Shown piece after piece: positions 1-12,377 of a DNA stretch of 64,000 bases (its first letter is position 1; each line of letters begins with the position of its first letter). This stretch comes from Flaccisagitta enflata (Eukaryota > Chaetognatha > Sagittoidea > Aphragmophora), in the NCBI GenBank assembly GCA_965153355.1, contig OZ231127.1:38130001-38194000 (forward strand), given 5' to 3'. A model generated the notes under the pieces. The model searched no databases and was not told the DNA's origin. It saw only the letters and a program-made list of their open reading frames with translations. The position numbers were made by a program, and so were the translations under genes.

Positions 1-200
1 CGTCGGTCCGTCTCCCATTCTCTCAAATTCAGTTTATGCACTCCGCCACACACTCAAAAACCACCCCTAACCATTATTAGATGCGTCCTCGCATCTCTAT
101 AAGAGGGTGTATCCATCCATCTGTCCGTCCGTCTCCCATTCTCTCAAATTCAGTTTACGCACTCCGCCACACAGATTATTGTTTTAGTATCATTCTGTTT
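1..200 (+). repeat. End of hairpin satellite array (AGATGCG type)
   Basis: About one and a half units of the satellite that recurs at 2371-3542. A unit has the hairpin AGATGCG-TCCT-CGCATCT (79-96), then CTATAAGAGGGTGT, a (GTCC/GTCG)n tract, and a conserved block reading CTCCCATTCTCTCAAATTC. The array continues off the left edge of the window. Confidence 0.85.
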
Positions 201-944
201 CCTAAATCTACTTTCAGATCAAAGCAATTTGGAAGAAAAAAGTTGAATGCTAAGACAGCAAAGTATACAGCTTAATGAGAGCAGGCCAATCGGACCCGCA
301 GTCAGCAAAAAAAGCTGGCGCGACAACCAAAATATAGGCCTCGGGCCCGTGGGCCCGTGGGCCCGCTCTAAAAAAAGGCCTGGATATGACTAAAAATCAT
401 GTAAATAGTTAGACCATGACAAAAATTTGATCATGCGCCCGCCACTTCCATTATAAAGAATTGGAAACCCAAGAGACTAATGTCATTCCTGTACAGAAGC
501 AACTGCAACTAGTGAAAGTTATTTTGTTTGAAACCTATTCACATGTCATTATCCAGATTTGCTCTATCAAATTACTGCTGACCAACTCAAAAGTGACTCA
601 TAGAGCTGCGTTGTTCTGTTCGATTTCTTTAGGTAAAAACAAATTGGGAAAACTGAGTTCATGCACGCGTAATAATCAAGTAACCCCATCAGTTCACTGT
701 ACTCTTTTATCACATATTGGATGTCCCAAATCAATTACAACATAAAGTATCAACATTTCTCTGCTTTTAGGAACTCAAATCAATTCAAGAAAAAAATTCT
801 AGAATATAAAATGAAAAGTTTCATTATAGTTGGACAACCAGATCTCATAGAGTTTATAAATAATTTCCAATCACTTGTTTTCGTTCATTAAATCCTAAAA
901 GATGGTGGAAAATGGTAAAAAAAATTTGATAACACATGATATAA
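201..944. other. Unassigned sequence with two small repeat remnants
   Basis: No gene is recognised. A stretch at 282-382 starts CAGGCC and ends AAAGGCCTG; its right part resembles the right end of the hAT-like MITE at 3901-4642 (shared CAGCAAAAA and GCTCTAAA blocks). Its flanks show no 8-bp duplication. Next to it, 383-440 resembles one arm of the foldback at 38343-38579. The rest is ordinary AT-rich DNA; the open frame at 461-745 has no recognisable domain. Confidence 0.5.
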
Positions 945-2186
945 TAGTCGCAAAAGCGTCAGATGGTCAGCGGTACCCGTTGCCCCTATGTGAGTGTATG
1001 TGGGTGTGTGGTGGTAAGAGGGGAAGTGGCCCCGAAGGGGCCAATGACCTATGCTGTTTTTATTTGAGCTTCAAGGCTGGAATTAGGGCCTGGAGGCTGG
1101 GATTTGGGCCTCGAGACCAGAATTTGGGCCTCGAGACCAGAATTTGGGCCTCAAGACCAGGAATTGGGCCTCGAGGCTGGGATTTGAGCCTCAAGGCTGG
1201 GATTTGAGCCTCAAGGCTGGGATTTGAACTTCAAGGTTGGGATTTGAGCCTGGGGACTGGGATTTGAGCTAGGCTGGGGTTTGAGCCTCGTGGCTAGGAT
1301 TTGAGCCATGAGGCTGAGATTTGAGCCTCCAGGCTGGGATTTGAGCCTCCAGGCTGGGATTTGAACCACCAGGCTGGGATTTGAGCCTCCAGGGTGGGAT
1401 TTGAGCCTCTAAGCTGGGATTTGAGCCTCCAGGTTGGGATTTGAGCCTCCAGGCTGGGATTTAAGCATCAAGGCTGGGATTTGAGCTTCCAGACTAGAAT
1501 TTGGGCCTCAAGACTAGGATTTGGGCCTCGAGGGGGGGGACGGAGAAGAACTAGTCATCCAAGGATCGCACATGGTCAGCGGTGCCCGTTGCCCTGCTGG
1601 GAGGGATTCAGTGATGAAGTGGAGTGAGAGCAGGGCAGCGGCCCCAAAGGGCCGTTGTCCTGTAGAACACAGGGGGGAATTTCCAGACATCCTGAGGGGG
1701 CATATTTCAGGCCTTAGATGACTAATTTAGGCCACTGAAGGCATATTTGAAGGCTGGAGGGCAGAATTAAGGCTTGGAGAGCAGATTTGAGGTTTTGAGG
1801 GCAATTTTGAGCCACACAGGGCTGGTTTGATGCTTTAGAGGCTTATTGAAGGTCTGGAAGGCAGATTTGAGGTCTGGAGGTCAGATTTGAGGCTGAGGGG
1901 GCTGATTATAAGCCTGGAAGGCTGATTTGAGGCCTTGAAGGCTAAATTGAGGGCTGGGAGGGCAAATTTGGGGTTTGATGACCAACGGGTGGGGGACGGA
2001 AGGACGGACGGACGGAAGGATGGACGGACGGACGGACGGACGTCTGGAAATTCCCCCCTGTGTTCTACAGGACATCGGCCCTTTGGGGCCGCTGCCCAAA
2101 AAGGAGGAGAAGGAGGAGGAGAAGGAGAAATTTCCCCTATGTGTGAAAGCATAGGTCATCGGCCCCTTTGGGGCGGCTTCCCAAAA
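945..2186 (+). mobile_element. CTAGTC-family foldback element, outer copy, split by a nested copy
   Basis: The left end reads TAGTCGCAAAAGCGT, followed by the family signature GGTCAGCGGTACCCG. A GGCCCCGAAGGGGCC arm near 1030 is matched by the inverted arm at about 2149-2182. The core at 1078-1530 is a 20-bp minisatellite of about 22 units (TGGGATTTGAGCCTCCAGGC). A second copy of the family (1551-2097) interrupts it. The opposite-strand copy at 21450-21910 has the same GACCTATGC subfamily arms. Confidence 0.7.
1551..2097 (+). mobile_element. CTAGTC-family foldback element, nested copy
   Basis: It begins CTAGTCATCCAAGGATCGCA and has an arm at about 1635-1693 (GCAGCGGCCCC, palindrome around GTCCTGTAGAAC). 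The inverse arm at 2039-2097 ends GGGGCCGCTGCCC. Between them lie a 20-bp minisatellite (1735-1975) and a (GACG)n tract (1995-2040). The open frames across it contain stacked repeat units and are not genes. Confidence 0.75.
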
Positions 2187-2370
2187 ATTACATGGTTAGT
2201 AGTCAGTCTCTTTGCCATGTGACATTTTACATGCAAAATATGCATCTAATTTCAGGGTCCTATTGATCAATCTTCAAAGTCTTAAAACTGAGATATGTTG
2301 GGTCTTTATATTGCAACTGGCTTGGGTCACCTTATATCAATCTCGATGTATAATCCAACCTGATAATTTT
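2187..2370. other. Short unassigned spacer
   Basis: AT-rich sequence with no motif or repeat that I recognise. Confidence 0.4.
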
Positions 2371-3542
2371 CACGGTCCGTCTCCCATTCTCTCAAATTCA
2401 GTTTACGCACTCCCACACACTCAAAAACCACCCCTAACCATTATTAGATGCGTCCTCGCATCTCTATAAGAGGGTGTGTCCGTCCGTCAGTTTACGCACT
2501 CCGCCACACACTCAAAAACCACCCCTAACTATTATTAGAAGCGTCCTCGCATCTCTATAAGAGGGTGTGAACGTCCGTCGGTCCGTCGGTCCGTCTCCCA
2601 TTCTCTCAAATTCAGTTGACACACTCCGCGCCGCATTACCTCAAAACCACCTTTAACTATTATTATTAGATGTCTCATGATTCTATGAGGTATCCATCCT
2701 GGCCCGTCAGTCCGTTCATTTCACCAGTTTACGACTCCGCCACACTAAAAACTACCCTCATTTTCATTAGATGCGTCCTCGCATCTCTATAAGAGGGTGT
2801 GTCCGTCCGTCAGTTTACGCACTCCGCCACACACTCAAAAACCACCCCTAACCATTATTAGAAGCGTCCTCGCATCTCTATAAGAGGGTGTGAACGTCCG
2901 TCGGTCCGTCGGTCCGTCTCCCATTCTCTCAAATTCAGTTGACACACTCCGCCACACACTCAAAAACCACCCCTAACCATTATTAGATGTGTCCTCGCAT
3001 CTCTATAAGAGGGTGTGTCCGTCCGTCCGTCAGTCCGTCTCCCATTCTCTCAAATTCAGTTTACGCACTCCGCCACACACCTCAAAAACCACCTCACTTC
3101 ATTATTAGATGCGTCCTCGCATTCTATAAGAGGGTGTGTCTGCTCCATCCGCTGTCCGCTCTGGTCTCTCTCAAATTAAAGTTTATACCCGCCACACACT
3201 CAAAAATCACCCTAACTCATTGGCTAGATGTCCTGCATCTCTATAAGAGTGTATCCATCCATTCAGTCCGCCCGTCTCCTATTCTCAAATTCAGCTTACA
3301 CTGCCACACACTCAAAAAACCAATTTAAACCATTGTTAGATGCGTCCTCGCATCTCTATAAGAGGGTGTGTCCGTCCATCCGTCGGTCCGTCTCCCATTC
3401 TTTCAAATTCAGTTTACGCACTCCGCCACACACTCAAAAACCACCCCTAACCATTATTAGATGCGTCCTCGCATCTCTATAAGAGGATGTGTCCGTCCGT
3501 CCATCGGTCCGTCTCCCATTCTCTCAAATTCAGTTTACGCAC
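2371..3542 (+). repeat. Tandem satellite carrying HINE-type hairpins
   Basis: About ten tandem units of roughly 92-121 bp. Hairpin cores start near 2446, 2539, 2668, 2769, 2862, 2985, 3107, 3226, 3338 and 3459. Better copies read AGATGCG-TCCT-CGCATCT; two read AGAAGCG and several are decayed. Each hairpin is followed by CTATAAGAGG, a (GTCY)n tract and a conserved 70-bp block. The structure is that of a HINE terminus amplified in tandem. Open frames here reread the units and are not genes. Confidence 0.85.
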
Positions 3543-3892
3543 AGATGTAATAAAAAGAATGAAAAAAAGAAAAAGAAAAGTGAAGTTAAGTAAAAAGAAA
3601 AGAAAGGAAGTTTCCTTCCTTGAGAAGTCATACTTGCACGTCTTTGCCGTTCCTATTCTCCCTTGGGTCAGATTCCACTCACTTCCTCTTCGTTTCTTTT
3701 TTCTTGCTCAGTTTCTCCTCCCCCCCCTCTCCTTCCCGCCCACACTTTTTTAACGTCTGTGCGTCTGTCATACTAATGTAAGAGATTTTGTCTATCCATT
3801 TGTTTTTGGTACTGGTTCCGACTAATGGAAATGAGATAACTGCAAATCAAAGCTCTTGTATATACCTGACGTTGCACTGTCCTCAGTCCTCA
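3543..3892 (+). repeat. Segmental duplication, copy 1, first block
   Basis: Closely matches 36610-37020: AAGTTAAGTAAAAAGAAAAG, then TTTCCTTCCTTGAGAAGTCA, a TC-rich stretch, and AACGTCTGTGCGTCTGTCAT. Order and strand agree with the later blocks at 4651-7005. Confidence 0.8.
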
Positions 3893-4650
3893 CCAATAAT
3901 CAGGCCTTAATTTAGTGACTTAGTTGAGCGTGCATGCCGGGCACGCTCCTCAGAATTTCAACGTGCCCAACAGAGGATGAGCGTGCCCGGTTTTCAACTT
4001 CTCTCCTCCATTCATACTGAACTTTTTCATACAATGATACAAAAGTACATAATAAAAGTGATTTCACTAGACTTACTGCATTCATTCAGCAAAGAATGAA
4101 CGCAAAACACAAAATTAGTCAAATGTTGATAATTTTCTTTTGTTTTATCAAGAGAAATAGGGAATTTTGAACTCTCCTTTGAGAATAAATGAACAAATGA
4201 ATCAATTTATAGATGAACAAATAGATGAGTCAAAGAATCTAAGATCCATGATTCATTCAATTGATTAAGTTCCTAATTCAAAAAAAAAGATTTGTGAATG
4301 AAATTCAAGAGATTCAATTCCATTTTCAGAAAATGAAGAAAAAAAAAATAAATGAGTCAATAGAAAAATGAATGAATGGAAAATGAATGAGTGAATGAAA
4401 AAAGAAATCCATGAATGAAAATAGGAATGAATGATTGAATGAATGCATGGATGAACAAATCAAAGAATAAAATGAATCGATGATCTTTCTTTTATCAATC
4501 AAATAGAAAATGTCTATCTTAATGAAAGTCAGTTAGCCTGATGTGATGAGAGTGCCAGCCGGCACGCCATCAGCAAAAACAGCGTGCCCGACAGTAAAAC
4601 AGAGTGCCTCAGGCACGCGGGCACGCTCTAAATTAAGGCCTGCCAATAAT
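3893..4650. mobile_element. hAT-type MITE with 8-bp target site duplication
   Basis: The element is 3901-4642 (742 bp). It is flanked by perfect CCAATAAT duplications at 3893-3900 and 4643-4650. The terminal inverted repeats are CAGGCCTTAATTTAG and its exact complement CTAAATTAAGGCCTG; subterminal GAGCGTGC blocks lie inside both ends. The interior is AT-rich with degenerate GAATGAAT tracts and no transposase frame. An 8-bp duplication with CAG ends is the hAT signature, so this is a non-autonomous copy. It sits inside copy 1 of the segmental duplication. Confidence 0.88.
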
Positions 4651-4964
4651 AGACGCACAAATATCACCCCACAGACCGGACCTATAGAAATGTACTGGAA
4701 TTCTGTCCACATGAATAACAACGAGGCTGGTGCAGCATAATTACATTTTTTTTTCTTTCATGGGGGTCTACCCCGGAGTGGAGAGATACCACGGAAATTG
4801 CTTTTTCACGTGAAGCGTCAGGGCCATTGTGCACAAATGACACCTCCGATCTACTTTGCTCCGACCCAAAGTATTTTTTTTCTTCACATTTTCCTTAAAC
4901 TCCTGTCTCTGTACATCAAAGTTTGTTAGTTTCCTTTTTCTTGTTTCCAGTTTGCTGTTAAGGT

Positions 4965-5083
4965 GTTTGTCTGTCTGTCTGTCTGTCTGTCTGACTGTTT
5001 ATCTGTTTGTCTCTCTGTCTGTCTGTCACGAAGGCACGTACACACACACAGACATGCACACATACACACACACACACACACGC

Positions 5084-5179
<96 letters not shown>

Positions 5180-5230
5180 TGCCCAGCTTGCCCAGCTTGC
5201 CCATTATACTCAGCCTGCCCAGGTTGTCCA
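4965..5230. repeat. (CTGT)n, (CA)n and TTGCCCAGC tandem tracts
   Basis: CTGT tract 4965-5030, CA tract 5040-5177 with few interruptions, then a short run of TTGCCCAGC-like units to 5230. All frames here are low-complexity artefacts. Confidence 0.95.
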
Positions 5231-5289
5231 GGTTGCCAAAGAGAGAACGTGGGGTGTAAAAAATTGCAAAGAAAGGGACAGGGAGAGAA

Positions 5290-5489
5290 AACAAGGCCAA
5301 CACCTATAAGTCACGTGCAAGACTTACATATTGACTTTGAATGACTTCGAATGACTCAGTATACTCTTAAATGACTTCAAATGACTTAAGAAATAAAATC
5401 TATCAAAAAAGTAAGTGTGACGAACAGTCAGACTGACCGACCAATCGGCGGACGGACAAAGCGGAGTGTAGAATCGTGTGACGCGACTA
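5290..5489 (+). mobile_element. HINE-like element, subfamily B, complete
   Basis: The left end is AACAAGGCCAACACCTATAA followed by GTCACGTGC. The middle has TGACTT-rich short repeats. The right part has GACCGACCAATCGGCGGACG, AAGCGG, and a terminal hairpin region ending ACGCGACTA. About 200 bp, with no coding capacity. The paralogue at 42288-42508 has the perfect hairpin. Confidence 0.75.
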
Positions 5490-5639
5490 AAAATGCCTGC
5501 CATAGTTAATTTGAAAAGATTCCACTGAGAGGAGAGTTCCAAAGGTGTCATCCTTATTTGTTTCGGGAGTGGGAATCTGAATGCAAACGTGGCTTACCAT
5601 GAATAAGGACATCATTTGATGTCTCAATTCTTTTGGCTT

Positions 5640-5875
5640 GTCACGGAAATATGGGCGGCTTGACACCGCAATGAAGCTGGTTTGTCGCGGCGATGAAGCT
5701 CGCTTGTCACGACGATGAAGCTGGTTTGTCACGGCAATGAAGCTGGATTGTCATGGCGATGATGCTCGCTTGTCACGGCGATGATGCTGGTTTGTCACGG
5801 CGATGAAGCTGGTTTGTCACGGCGATGAAGCTGGTTTGTCACGGCGATGAAGCTGGTTTGTTACGGCAATAGGGT
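5640..5875. repeat. 22-bp minisatellite, about 10 units
   Basis: The unit is CTGGTTTGTCACGGCGATGA plus AG, with variant units. The duplicated region at 42655-42800 has about 5-6 units, so copy number changed after duplication. Confidence 0.9.
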
Positions 5876-6104
5876 TTGCGCTAGACAGGTAAGTAGGGAC
5901 AGTTTCACGAGCAGGCCGAGAAGGATTCTTGTCAATTCTTGTCTCTAGGAGGCGTGGAAAATGTCACCTCAGGGCGACGTTGTAATGGAAGCAGGAAAGA
6001 TGGAAGGAAAAGGACAAAAATGCTCAAAAGAAGAAATTTATGGAAATTTTTTTTTCTCAGAACAGTGTGTCGAAAAAAGAAAAGCCTTTGTAGTTGGAAA
6101 AGAA

Positions 6105-6310
6105 AACAAGGCCGTATACACGGCTACCTAAGTCGCGTGCGGTTGGGTAGAGGCAATGATAAAAAAGGCTAACCAAGCATTTGGGCAGGAACAGTAATGC
6201 GAAAACACGCCCGTAAATGCTGAAAAAGCAATGTGTGACCATCCAGCATCCAACTGACCATCTGACCGACCATCCAACCGACGGGTTGTAGAGTCGCGTG
6301 CACGCAACTA
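6105..6310 (+). mobile_element. HINE-like element, subfamily A, complete
   Basis: The left end is AACAAGGCCGTATACACGGC, itself a hairpin (GCCGT/ACGGC), followed by TACCTAAGTCGCGTGC. The middle reads GGGCAGGAACAGTAATG. GACC-type repeats follow, then GGGTTGTAG and the hairpin AGTCGCGTGCACGCAACT. In the duplicate copy (43033-43816) the same element is interrupted by another insertion, so this copy is the empty site. Confidence 0.8.
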
Positions 6311-6317
6311 AAAGTTC

Positions 6318-6776
<459 letters not shown>

Positions 6777-7005
6777 TAAAACAGACGGACTGACAGACTG
6801 ACAAAGAAAGGTAGTGAAATATGCTCAGACCAAACAACTACCTAATGATCGAATACATGCACAACATTTCACAGCAATGCTTTGTATTTTGTATATATTC
6901 TAGAATGCTAGCCTCACGCAAAAAAAAAAAAAAAGAAAGCCCTCCACCATAGTTCCTACGTCAAAAAAAGATAAAAAAGAGACACGCCAACCATCCATCC
7001 ATTCC

Positions 7006-7228
7006 ACCTCCAATTTCTAGGAATACCTCACATGGGAGAAGACGTTGGAGGGGGAAGAAAAAGCAGGAAAAAAAAATCCATCCCTCAAATGGTGATATCG
7101 TTTCAAGCGAAAACAAATCATAGAATATTCATGAAGAAATTGTTCTCTTTGCTTTTTTTTCCTCCCTTCTTCCGCTTCATTCTTTATTTCATTTCTTTGT
7201 TCCGTCACTCTTTCTGAATCCACTTTTA
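7006..7228. other. Unassigned spacer
   Basis: No gene or recognised repeat. It begins where similarity to the duplicate copy stops. Confidence 0.4.
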
Positions 7229-8149
7229 TTTGCGGACACGCGACTCTATAAGTGGCTTTGTCCATCCGTTGGTCCGTTGTTCCATCCATCGTTCTGTGAT
7301 GATCGAGTCGAAAATTGTGAAAACGCGCTTTTATGATGCTGCAGTTATGATTGTCTGTGTGTGTGAGTCAGGGATAAGGATGCGATCCGGGATGCGAATG
7401 CGAACGCACAGGATGCGCAAGATTTTGGTAAACGCGGATAAGGATGCGAACGCATCTGAAAGAATATAGGAGTGGATGCGAACGCGCATCCTCCCAAAAG
7501 CGTTCGCATCCATGCTTTTCTGCCCTGTCCTTGTCCTCGACCTCCAAATTCAAAACAAAAACATTATAAAATGGTTGTGATTATGTGTGCGTTTATACGT
7601 GTGCGTTTGTGCGTGTGTGTGTGTGTGTGTGCGCGCGCGTGCGAATGTGTGTGTCTAAGCGCGCGCATGAGCGTGTGTGTGCACGCGCGCTTGTGTGTAT
7701 GTGTTTGGGCATGGGAGACCATTTGCCACGACAAAAATTTCAACCTCAGGTTACTTTTTCTTTTTCTTCTCTGTTTTTTTCTTTGTCTTTCATGAATTCT
7801 TTATTTCTGCTCTTTCCTTCATTCCTTCTTTCCTCCCTGTTTCTTTCATTCCTTCTTTCTTTCTTTCGTTCCTTCTTTCTTTCTTCCATTCCTTCTTTCT
7901 TTCTTCCATTCCTTCTTTCTTTCTTTCTTTCTTTCTATCTTTCTTTCTTTCATTCCTTCTTTCTTTCTTTCATTCCTTCCTTCTTTCTTTCTTTCTTTCT
8001 TTCATTCATTCCTTCTTTCATACCCTCTTTCATTCATTCCTTCTTTCTTTCTTTCTTTCATTCATTCCTTCTTTCTTTCTTTCTTTCATTCCTTCTTTCT
8101 TTCTTTCTTTCATTCCTTCTTTCTTTCATTCCTTCTTTCTTCCATTCCT

Positions 8150-8227
<78 letters not shown>

Positions 8228-8266
8228 TTCCCTTTCTTTTCTTTCTTTCTTTCTTTCTTTTTTTTC

Positions 8267-8353
<87 letters not shown>

Positions 8354-8599
8354 TTTTCTACTTCCTTTCCATAAGAGAAAGTGTAGGAAGCGTTGAAAAC
8401 GCGTAACGCGAACGCGCTAGCAACCAAAAACTATGGATGCGATGCGTAACGCGATGCGCGAGCTGCTTAAAAACGCGAAAGCGAACGCTTTTGAAAATCC
8501 CGCGCATCCTTGTCCCTGGTGTGAGTAAACATTGGGGATGGGGGATGTATGTCCCTGCTCACCCATCCGTAACAATATTGTGACCCCGCACCACTTGTA
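7229..8599 (-). mobile_element. HINE-like element, subfamily C, swollen by microsatellites
   Basis: On the - strand it starts with ACAAGTGGTGCGGGGTCACA (8599 leftwards) and ends at a degenerate hairpin at 7229-7246 (TTTGCGGACACGCGACT). A (GTCC/GTTC)n tract adjoins the hairpin. The same two ends bound the compact copies 11504-11736 and 31036-31278. Here the interior has grown to 1.37 kb, with a GT/GC tract (7570-7710) and a (CTTT)n/(CATTC) tract (7800-8355). The long frames at 7585-8406 are repeat artefacts. Confidence 0.65.
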
Positions 8600-8603
8600 T
8601 TTC

Positions 8604-9334
8604 TAGTCGCTTGCTACGTTACTCTACACCCCGCAATGTCTGTCCGTTGGTTGGTCGGTCGGCCTTTAGGTCAGTTGGTCGAGCGGTCGGTCGGCCCAAA
8701 GGGGACAAAGTCCTGTAGAACACGGGACTTACATTCGTTCGTCCGTTCGTCCGTTCGTCCGTTCGTCCGTTCGTCCGTTCGTCCGTTTGTTCGTTCGTCC
8801 CCCCCCGGCCCTCACAGGCCTGAAATCTGCCCTCTCAGGGCTAAAATCTACCCTCTCAGGCCTTAAATCTGCCCTCTCAGGCTTTGAATCTGCCTTCTCA
8901 GGGCTTGAATAGCCCTCTCTGGCCTTAAATCTGCCCTCTCAGATTTAAGGCATGAGAGGGCAGATTTTAGGCCTGGGAAGGTAGATTTCAGTCCTGAGAG
9001 GGCAGATATCAGTCCTGAGAGGGCAGATATCAGGCCTGAGATGGCCTCGGGGGGACGGACGGACACACTGAAGGACGGACGAACGGATGAACGAAAGTCC
9101 CCTGTGTTCTACAGGACTTTGTCCCCTTCGGGGATGCTGCCCTGCTTCCCCTAACTCCAATTCAAAATCATGCAAAGCAGAGCAACGCGTATCGCTGACC
9201 ACATATTGCCCTTGGGCGACTTGTTACTTTTCCGGCGTTTTCGAGCGTTTTGAGCTCACTGCTCCTGCTCAAATGTCCCGGTTACCTTCTTTGTAACTTC
9301 CCCCGCCCACCCGCACGCGACTAGGGTAGCCGTG
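8604..9334 (-). mobile_element. HINE-like element, subfamily A, with nested CTAGTC element
   Basis: The hairpin end lies at 8604-8625 (TAGTCGCTTGCTACGTTACT, decayed) with GTCY repeats to about 8690. The other end at 9300-9334 reads CGCACGCGACTAGGGTAGCC. Between them a CTAGTC-family element occupies about 8690-9206. Confidence 0.65.
8690..9206 (-). mobile_element. CTAGTC-family foldback element
   Basis: Inverted arms at about 8690-8735 and 9098-9140 share GGGGACAAAGTCCTGTAGAA. A (GTCC/GTTC)n tract lies at 8735-8800. A core of about 20-bp units (GGCCTGAAATCTGCCCTCTC) appears in both orientations. The far end near 9190 reads CGTATCGCTGACCACAT, the complement of the family signature. Confidence 0.65.
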
Positions 9335-9977
9335 TTTTTTTATTCAAGTCGTGCGTGCGAGACATAGTTGATGCGTCTCATTGTGGGACGTTTAGGCTCT
9401 ACCTTCATTTTTGAAATTTCGCCACATTGAGGAACATTTAGGCTTCTATCTTCATTTCTTTAAATTTCTTCTTCTTCTTATCTTTTCCTTCTCCTTCTTC
9501 TTTTCTTCTTCTTCTTCTTCTCTTTCTTCTTCTTCTTCTTCTTCTTCTTCTTCTTCTTCTTCTTCTTCTTCTTCTTCTTCTTCTTCTTCTTCTTCTTCTT
9601 GCTCTGCCCATTGCCCAGCCGAGTGCGAATGACTTCTGCAGATATCAATATTCTTCTGAGCTTCCGAGAAGCAAAAATTTTCCTAACTGGCTTCCAACAT
9701 GCACATTACTGTCTTAAAATGATGGATTTATGGAACAATCAAGACAATCTTTATCTCTTTGGAAGGCTCTTTGGAAAAAAATCTTTTTTTTCAATTTTCA
9801 ATGCGATATGCGATGTTGAAAAACCTTCCGACTCTGCCAACTTTTTCCGAAAAGCGGCACTTCCCGCTTTCTTATATTCTGCATGACTGGACTCTGGTCA
9901 TTTCGTCCGTGGCGGTAGTTTTTTCAATACTCTCTGTTTCTTCTCCTTCTTCTCGTTTTCTTCGTGTTTTCGTAATT
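9335..9977. repeat. (CTT)n microsatellite and unassigned flanks
   Basis: CTT tract 9466-9600. The sequence at 9335-9465 and 9601-9977 shows no gene or repeat that I recognise. Confidence 0.8.
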
Positions 9978-9978
9978 A

Positions 9979-10060
<82 letters not shown>

Positions 10061-10147
10061 ATTGTTGTTGTTGTTGTTGTTGTTGTTGTGGTTGTGGTTG
10101 TGGTTGTGGTTGTGGTTGTGGTTGTGGTTGTTGTTGTTGTTGTTGTT
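9978..10147. repeat. (TTG)n microsatellite
   Basis: An almost pure TTG tract with a TGGTTG segment at 10086-10130. Confidence 0.95.
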
Positions 10148-10490
10148 GCTCATGATCTCTCTCCTATTCTTATTCCACGTCTTATGATATTTTTGTTGTT
10201 CTCCTTCCATCAATTCTCTTTCACTTCACGTATGATTTTTGTTCTTTTGTTTTTTTGGTTTCTATTTTTTTTCTTTTTTTTTGCATATCGTGCTCGCTAC
10301 TTGCGAATCATATGTGTTCAGTGTGCACACTGTGCCCTCGATACACGCACTCGCGCGCACGTGTGTTTTTGATTCTTGACGTCTATCTGTGTGTCTGTTT
10401 GTCTTTCGTTCTCGCCCCCTCTCTCTCTTTTTCTTTCTCTTTTCTCTCTGTCTCTCTGTCTGTCTCTGTCTGTCTGTCTGTCTCTCTCTG

Positions 10491-10546
<56 letters not shown>

Positions 10547-10679
10547 GGTGTACCTACGTGAGATTGACAGATAGGGAAAAAACACTCCGATGACAACTTA
10601 ATGAGGTTCACTGAATAATTTCAACGTGTTACAATACGTATAACAATACGCGCACGATCATATGATTATTACACAAGAA
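10148..10679. repeat. Unassigned sequence with a (CT)n/(CTGT)n tract
   Basis: The CT/CTGT tract lies at 10415-10545. The remainder is unassigned. Confidence 0.8.
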
Positions 10680-11057
<378 letters not shown>

Positions 11058-11503
11058 CGACGATGATGATGATGAACTGGAGGGAGAGATTAAGACATAG
11101 AAAGCCGGAAAGAGCGATTTAAAGAGATATTGCACGACCATTCCTCACGATCTTGAATTGAAATCGGCTCCAACTCATATAGAAAACGAGGATGAAATGG
11201 GTTGAAACAAATGAAATAAAGCGCCTGAGCGAACTGAGAAAACGTTGAGAAATGAAAGAGAAGGAATGTAAGGAGGAAAGGGGAAAAATTGAAATAGGGA
11301 GAATGTTATTCGCACAGACAGAAAATTCGATGTGTGAACCCTACAGTAGGCTACAGTAGCGGACCGACCAGGCGATGCGCATTCCAGATCACGCATGTCA
11401 CTCACGATTCTACATCTAAGCCGAATATCCACTTTGTCCGGAAAGCCCATATACAAACAGCGGGTTGTTTGCATTCCTGTTAAGTAAAATGCAAGTAAAG
11501 AAA
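11058..11503. other. Unassigned sequence
   Basis: Complex non-repetitive sequence. The frame at 11175-11474 (-) shows no recognisable domain. Confidence 0.4.
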
Positions 11504-11736
11504 AACAAGTGACACGGGGTCACAATATCGTTTCGGACGGGTGGGCAGGGGCATACAACCCCAATCCACACCCTCATCCACCCCACACACACTCACACAG
11601 ATAGAAAATCACAACGGCAGCCTCAAAAATGCGCGTTTTCGCATGGTTCAACTCGATCATCACAGACGGACCGACGGACCAACGGACGGACGGGCGGATG
11701 GACAATGCCTCTTATAGAATTGCGTGTCCGCAACTA
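11504..11736 (+). mobile_element. HINE-like element, subfamily C, compact complete copy
   Basis: The left end is AACAAGTGACACGGGGTCAC, then GGTGGGCAGGGGC. The right end has GACC/GACG repeats (11670-11703), CTTATAGA, and the hairpin AATTGCG-TGTC-CGCAACT ending at 11735. It is 233 bp long with no coding frame. Confidence 0.75.

Positions 11737-12377
<641 letters not shown>

Noticed and set aside
1-3542. Regular repeats considered as a CRISPR array
   Set aside because: The whole unit repeats with no unique spacers, and the context is eukaryotic transposon DNA.
4856-5344. Cys/Val-, His/Thr- and Ser/Leu-rich open frames over CA, GA and CTGT tracts here and elsewhere (6057-6837, 11629-12579, 27893-28323, 31675-32216, 45044-45612)
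   Set aside because: They are rereadings of two- and four-base repeats in several frames and both strands; no independent coding signature.
7585-8406. 273-residue Phe/Ser/Leu-rich frame
   Set aside because: Produced by the (CTTT)n tract inside a HINE element, open in several frames at once.
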